DNA of 36,237 bases from Candidatus Thermoflexus sinensis (GTDB lineage: Bacteria; Chloroflexota; Anaerolineae; Thermoflexales; Thermoflexaceae). The stretch covers positions 19,314-55,550 of the forward strand of contig JAEVEY010000066.1 in assembly GCA_016842045.1 (NCBI GenBank), in the 5' to 3' direction. Below, in pieces: positions 32,439 through 36,237 of the stretch (positions within the stretch are counted from its first letter, which is position 1; each line of letters opens with the position of its first letter). Made by a program: the position numbers and the translations under genes. Under the pieces are notes generated by a model that saw only the letters and a program-made list of their open reading frames with translations, ran no database searches and was not told where the DNA came from.

Positions 32439-32743
32439 GCCGGCGGCAACGTGTCCTCCTGGCGGTGGCGGGAGCATTGCTGTTCCTGACTTCCTTCTTT
32501 CTGTTATTCACGTTTCTCTCCACGGCGGCGGTGGAGCAGGGGCAGATCGTTCAGAATCTGAGTGAAACCCTCGCCGCGCTGAAGCGAGGGAACGCGGCTA
32601 TGGAGGAAGCGATCGCCCGGGAAAGCGCTATCCCGCGCCTGCGGGAGCGGGCCCGGTCCATGGGGTTCCTCCCTGGTGGGGAATCCATGGGCCTTCCGCT
32701 CTCGTTGCCGATCACGCTTCCACTGGGGGATGCGGGGCCATGA
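32435..32743 (+). CDS. ftsL: FtsL/DivIC-like cell division protein
   Basis: A 102-residue bitopic membrane protein. A short basic cytoplasmic head (MSRRQR) precedes a membrane helix at about 7-30. A coiled-coil stretch follows ([20 protein letters not shown], then RARSMGF at the usual FtsL/septum-initiator position). Sequence similarity in this family is low, so the call relies on topology and on the place between rsmH and ftsI. FtsL bridges the divisome by pairing with FtsB/DivIC. Overlaps both neighbours by 4 bp. Confidence 0.82.
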   Translation: MSRRQRVLLAVAGALLFLTSFFLLFTFLSTAAVEQGQIVQNLSETLAALKRGNAAMEEAIARESAIPRLRERARSMGFLPGGESMGLPLSLPITLPLGDAGP

Positions 32744-34491
32744 AGGAGCCTGTGTCGACGCTGCGGTTGCACCCGGTGACATTCCCGCCGGCCCTGCTCC
32801 TTGGGTTGGTGGTGATCCGCCTGATCTATCTGACCTTCTACGCGCCCTGGGATCCACCGGGCGTTCAGTCCCTGGAGTTGCGTCTGGAGGCGCAGCGAGG
32901 CCGGATTCTGGATCGACGTGGTGCCGTGCTGGCCATGGATGCGCCGCGGTATCAGGTCGTCCTGGAATATCCCCCCATCGCTTATGGAGGGGATCCGGTC
33001 CGCCGGGCGAGATGGTTGCAGCAGGTAGATGAGATCCTGAGCCCGTTGCTGGGCCTCTCGGTTCAGGAGGCGACACGGAGCTGGCCGGATACCTGGTGGC
33101 AGTTCCCGGTGACCAGGGGGATCCCGGAGGATCTGGCCCGGGTGGTGAGCCAGCGGATCGAGGAGGCCGGCCTCCGTGGGGTGCGGGTGAGGCCCTACTG
33201 GCAGCGGGTGTATCCCGATGGCCCGTTGCTGGGCCCCGTGGTGGGCTTTGTGTTCTTCGGGGCGGATGATCTGGGCGTGGAGGGCCGACGGGGCGCCGCC
33301 GGGGTGGAGAAGGCTTATGATGAGCTCCTGCGCGGGAAGCCGGTGATCCTCCGGGTCCCGGTGGATGCCGAAGGCCGTCCGTTGCCACTGCAGGAGGAGG
33401 CGCTGGCCCAGCCCGAGCCCGGCGGGGAGGTCGTGCTGACCATCGATCGGACGATCCAGGCCATCGTGGCGGAGGAGCTGGCGCGGGGTTTGCAGGAGAG
33501 CGGCGCCCCGCGGGGCGATGCAGTGGTGCTCCGCCCTCGCACCGGCGAGATCCTGGCGATGGTGAGCCTGCCGGCCTTCGATCCGAATTCTCCGGAAACC
33601 CTGGATCGGGATGCCCGCAACCCGGTCGTCCAGGATCTCTACGAGCCGGGATCCGTGTTCAAGATCCTCACCATGGCTGCGGCCCTCGAGAACGGCGTCG
33701 TTCAGCCGGAAACCCGCTATCTGGACCAGGGATGCGTGGAGTTCGGCGGGGCACCGATCTGCAACTGGGATCGAGACCGCTATCCGGGCGGACGGGGCTG
33801 GCTGGATATGACTGAGCTTTTGATCTACTCCCGGAACGTGGGCGCCGCTCACCTGGCCCGGCTGCTGGGGCCGGAGCGGTTCTACGCTGCCCTGCACGCC
33901 TTCGGGATCGGGGAGCCCACGGATGTGGATCTCCCCTACGAGGCGGTGATGCGGGTGCGGGCTTATGGGGATCCCGATTGGCGGGAGGCGGATCTGGGGC
34001 GTCAGTCCTTCGGTCAGGCGGTCTCCGTGACGCCCCTGCAGATGGCGGTGGCGGTATCCGCGGTGGCCAACGATGGCCTGATCATGCGACCCTTCGTGGT
34101 GCAGGAGATCCGCACCGCAGAAGGGGTGAGGCGGACCGAGCCCCGGATCCGTCGCCGGGCGATCTCCGCCCAGACGGCGAGGACGCTTCGGGAGATGCTG
34201 GCGGGGGTGATCGAGCGTGAGGCGGTAAAAGCGCGGGTGCCGGGCTACCGGATGGCCGGCAAAACCGGGACAGCCCAGATCCCCACCCCGCTGGGCTACG
34301 ATCCCCGGGATACGATTGCTTCTTTTGTCGGATTCGGCCCGGTGGAGGATCCACAGGTGCTGATCCTGGTCAAACTCGATCGGCCCCGGCGCTCGCCGTG
34401 GGGCTCTGAGGAAGCCGCCCCGGTGTTCGCCCGGATCGCAGCGCGGATCCTGCCGCTGCTGGGGATTCCACCGGCTGCGTCAGGGCCGTGA
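32740..34491 (+). CDS. ftsI: Peptidoglycan transpeptidase FtsI/PBP2-like (class B PBP)
   Basis: A 583-residue class B penicillin-binding protein. An N-terminal membrane helix lies at about 14-34, followed by the dimerisation region starting RGRILDRRGAVLA. The transpeptidase domain has S305-V-F-K308 (EPGSVFKI), S364-R-N366 (YSRNVG) and K508-T-G (AGKTGTAQ), the three active-site motifs. It cross-links septal peptidoglycan outside the membrane. Its ATG overlaps the ftsL stop by 4 bp. The following gene is murF, not murE. Confidence 0.95.
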   Translation: MKEPVSTLRLHPVTFPPALLLGLVVIRLIYLTFYAPWDPPGVQSLELRLEAQRGRILDRRGAVLAMDAPRYQVVLEYPPIAYGGDPVRRARWLQQVDEILSPLLGLSVQEATRSWPDTWWQFPVTRGIPEDLARVVSQRIEEAGLRGVRVRPYWQRVYPDGPLLGPVVGFVFFGADDLGVEGRRGAAGVEKAYDELLRGKPVILRVPVDAEGRPLPLQEEALAQPEPGGEVVLTIDRTIQAIVAEELARGLQESGAPRGDAVVLRPRTGEILAMVSLPAFDPNSPETLDRDARNPVVQDLYEPGSVFKILTMAAALENGVVQPETRYLDQGCVEFGGAPICNWDRDRYPGGRGWLDMTELLIYSRNVGAAHLARLLGPERFYAALHAFGIGEPTDVDLPYEAVMRVRAYGDPDWREADLGRQSFGQAVSVTPLQMAVAVSAVANDGLIMRPFVVQEIRTAEGVRRTEPRIRRRAISAQTARTLREMLAGVIEREAVKARVPGYRMAGKTGTAQIPTPLGYDPRDTIASFVGFGPVEDPQVLILVKLDRPRRSPWGSEEAAPVFARIAARILPLLGIPPAASGP

Positions 34492-34500
34492 GGGGCCAGC

Positions 34501-34528
34501 CACGAATGAGGGGCACGAATACACGAAT
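34501..34528 (+). repeat. Three CACGAAT direct repeats
   Basis: CACGAAT occurs at 34501, 34514 and 34522 in the 65-bp gap between ftsI and murF. The role is unknown; it could be a slippage-prone repeat or a protein site. Confidence 0.5.
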
Positions 34529-34556
34529 TGATCCTGGTGATCTGGATGGATGAGGG

Positions 34557-35996
34557 ATGGCAGCGGAAAGCGGGACGCGGGTCGCGGTCGAAGGAATGAC
34601 ACTGGCGGATCTGGCGGAGGCGCTGAGCGGCCACCGTCCGCCCTGGGACACGCCCATCCACCATGTGGCCATCGATTCACGGGCATGTGAAGCGGGGGAT
34701 CTGTTCATCGCGCTGCCCGGGGAGCGAACCGATGGCCATCGATATGTGGGCGATGCGTTCCGGCGCGGGGCCATCGCTGCCCTCGTCCATCAGGACGTTT
34801 CGGAAGGCGCGATGACCGTTGATCTCGAACGAGGGCCCTGGCCGGAATCCCTGACCTTCCCGATTTGCTTCCGGGTCTCCCGCACCCTGGATGCGCTCCA
34901 TCGCTGGGCCGGGTGGTGGCGGGCTCGTTTCCCGGTGCGGGTGATCGGGATCACCGGAAGCGTGGGGAAGACCAGCACGAAGGAGCTGACCTGGGCGATC
35001 CTCTCCCGGCGGTATGAGACGCTCAAGACCGAGGGGAACCTGAACAGTGAGATCGGGTTGCCGCTGATGTTACTTCGGCTCACCCCGCGTCATCAGCGGG
35101 CGGTGCTGGAGATGGGGATGTATGCGCGGGGGGAGATCGCTGCCCTCTGCGCCATCGCCCGCCCGGTGATCGGCGTGGTCACGATGATCGGCCCGGTCCA
35201 TCTGGAGCGCCTGGGGAGCATGGAGGCCATCGCGGCGGCGAAAGCGGAGCTGGTGGAGGCCCTGCCGGAAGATGGCGTGGCGGTGCTGAACCGGGATGAT
35301 CCGTATGTTCGGGCGATGGCCGAACGGACCCGGGCCCGTGTCTTCTTCTATGGGCTGGATCCGGAGGCGAATCTGTGGGCGGACGAGATCGTGAGCGAAG
35401 GGCTGGAGGGGATCCGGTTCGATCTGCACTATCAGGGCAAGACCTTCCGGCGGGTTCGGGTTTCGTTGCTGGGGCGCCACAGCGTTCACACCGCCCTGCG
35501 GGCCATTGCGGTGGGCATCCTGGAGGGGTTAACCTGGGAGGAGGTTTTCACCGGCCTGCAGGACCGACGCGCCCAGTTACGCCTGGTGGCGGTGCCGGGT
35601 CCTCGGGGCTCGATCATCCTGGATGACACCTATAATGCCAGCCCACCCTCGATGCTGGCCGCCCTGAACCTGCTGGCGGAGCTGGATGGTCGGAAGATCG
35701 CGGTGCTGGGGGACATGCTGGAGCTGGGCGCTTATGAGATCGAAGGGCATCGGCTGGTCGGAGGGCGGGCTGGCGCGGTGGTGGATCTTCTGATCACCGT
35801 GGGGCCGCGAGCCCGTATCATCGCCCAGGAGGCGATGGCCGTGGGCCTTTCGCCCCATCGGGTATGGACCTGCGATTCCAACCAGGAAGCCATCGAGGTC
35901 CTTCAACAGATCCTGGAGCCTGGGGATGTGGTGCTGGTGAAGGGCTCGCGGGGTCTGCATATGGAGGAAATTGTAAACACCCTGTGCGAGGGGTGA
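34557..35996 (+). CDS. murF: UDP-MurNAc-tripeptide:D-Ala-D-Ala ligase MurF
   Basis: A 479-residue Mur ligase that adds D-Ala-D-Ala to UDP-MurNAc-tripeptide in the cytoplasm. The N-terminal domain has HHVAIDSRACEAGDLFIALP. The ATP loop is GITGSVGKTST at 131-141, followed by TEGNLNSEIGLPLML, LEMGMYARGEIA and ILDDTYNASPPSMLAAL, the last being a MurF mark. The start is uncertain: ATG 34557 directly abuts GAGGG without spacing, and ATG 34596 (residue 14) has no better site. This is the last gene before the MITE at 36046. Confidence 0.95.
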   Translation: MAAESGTRVAVEGMTLADLAEALSGHRPPWDTPIHHVAIDSRACEAGDLFIALPGERTDGHRYVGDAFRRGAIAALVHQDVSEGAMTVDLERGPWPESLTFPICFRVSRTLDALHRWAGWWRARFPVRVIGITGSVGKTSTKELTWAILSRRYETLKTEGNLNSEIGLPLMLLRLTPRHQRAVLEMGMYARGEIAALCAIARPVIGVVTMIGPVHLERLGSMEAIAAAKAELVEALPEDGVAVLNRDDPYVRAMAERTRARVFFYGLDPEANLWADEIVSEGLEGIRFDLHYQGKTFRRVRVSLLGRHSVHTALRAIAVGILEGLTWEEVFTGLQDRRAQLRLVAVPGPRGSIILDDTYNASPPSMLAALNLLAELDGRKIAVLGDMLELGAYEIEGHRLVGGRAGAVVDLLITVGPRARIIAQEAMAVGLSPHRVWTCDSNQEAIEVLQQILEPGDVVLVKGSRGLHMEEIVNTLCEG

Positions 35997-36237
35997 TTCC
36001 ATGAGAGACGTTGGTGGGGGGACGCCTCAGGCAGCCCCATCCCTTTAGGACTTACGCAGTTCGTTTCCCATGGGGGCAAGGATTTTTCTCCCCCCTCCCC
36101 ACGGCCCTTTGGGCCGTGGGGAGGGGGGAGAAAGGGGGGTGGGGCCATTCCGTTCCACCTTTAGAGCTTTCAACTGCGTAACTCCTACCCTTTAAACCTC
36201 TCCCCAGGGCTTCGGGGGCCTGGGAAGGGGAGTCACG
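35997..36237. other. Post-murF intergenic end of window
   Basis: No gene is seen. Most of it is the second intact MITE copy (36046-36187), followed by a GC-rich inverted repeat (CTCCCCAGGGC against GCCTGGGAAGGGGAG, about 36200-36232) that resembles the REP-like hairpins elsewhere. Confidence 0.5.
36046..36187. mobile_element. Second intact MITE-like element
   Basis: A 142-bp element with 15-bp ends TAGGACTTACGCAGT (36046-36060) and ACTGCGTAACTCCTA (36173-36187), one mismatch from a perfect inverted repeat. Directly adjacent flanks carry CCCTT on both sides (36041-36045 and 36188-36192), a 5-bp target duplication. Inside is a perfect 23-bp-arm hairpin (36085-36107 and 36111-36133, loop TTT) on the same CCTCCCCACGGCCC core as the 5243 copy. 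The GCGCGCC hairpin of that copy is missing here. Confidence 0.82.

Overview
The window is a GC-rich bacterial chromosome segment with about 33 protein-coding genes. Its gene set points to a thermophilic Chloroflexota-type bacterium, possibly near Thermoflexus. The clues are eukaryote-like Ras/roadblock proteins, a tungsten-type aldehyde:ferredoxin oxidoreductase, a DUF1786 protein, a dcw cluster, and many intergenic palindromic repeats. The lineage is my inference; there is no rRNA or tRNA here to anchor it.

Layout from left to right. A leftward tlyA-type rRNA methyltransferase is followed by a rightward unknown membrane-anchored protein and a WecA/TagO-type phospho-sugar transferase. Next is a signalling cluster (3262-6585): a DUF4388-roadblock protein, a roadblock protein fused to a degenerate nucleotidyltransferase, a small membrane protein, and a Ras-like GTPase with an N-terminal receiver-like domain. 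It is interrupted by an intact MITE-like element and followed by a truncated copy. Then come serS, an RNase H-fold exonuclease with TPRs, and a NIF3/DUF34 protein. A leftward block holds a HIT protein and a GlcE/GlcD-like FAD oxidase pair. A rightward block holds a sarcosine-oxidase-like flavoenzyme, a two-domain ABC permease without partners, a LOG-family protein, a DUF1786 protein, a GT2 glycosyltransferase, the AFOR and an extended SDR. A lower-GC HEPN/MNT pair sits between two arrays of palindromes. A long leftward series follows: MDR dehydrogenase, laccase-domain protein (pgeF), metallophosphoesterase, small secreted or membrane protein, yacL-like PIN/TRAM protein, cysS. The right end is a dcw cluster, mraZ-rsmH-ftsL-ftsI-murF, with no murE between ftsI and murF, closed by a second intact MITE.

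How the genes fit together. mraZ, rsmH, ftsL, ftsI and murF serve septation and peptidoglycan precursor synthesis; three 10-bp-spaced boxes next to a good promoter suggest MraZ autoregulation. WecA and the GT2 enzyme belong to cell-envelope glycan synthesis. The most interesting unit is the roadblock/GTPase cluster, which looks like a membrane-linked small-GTPase signalling module. The intergenic DNA is unusual: at least three families of short palindromic or inverted-repeat elements recur, two copies have clear terminal inverted repeats with short target duplications, and several lie against ribosome binding sites or stop codons.
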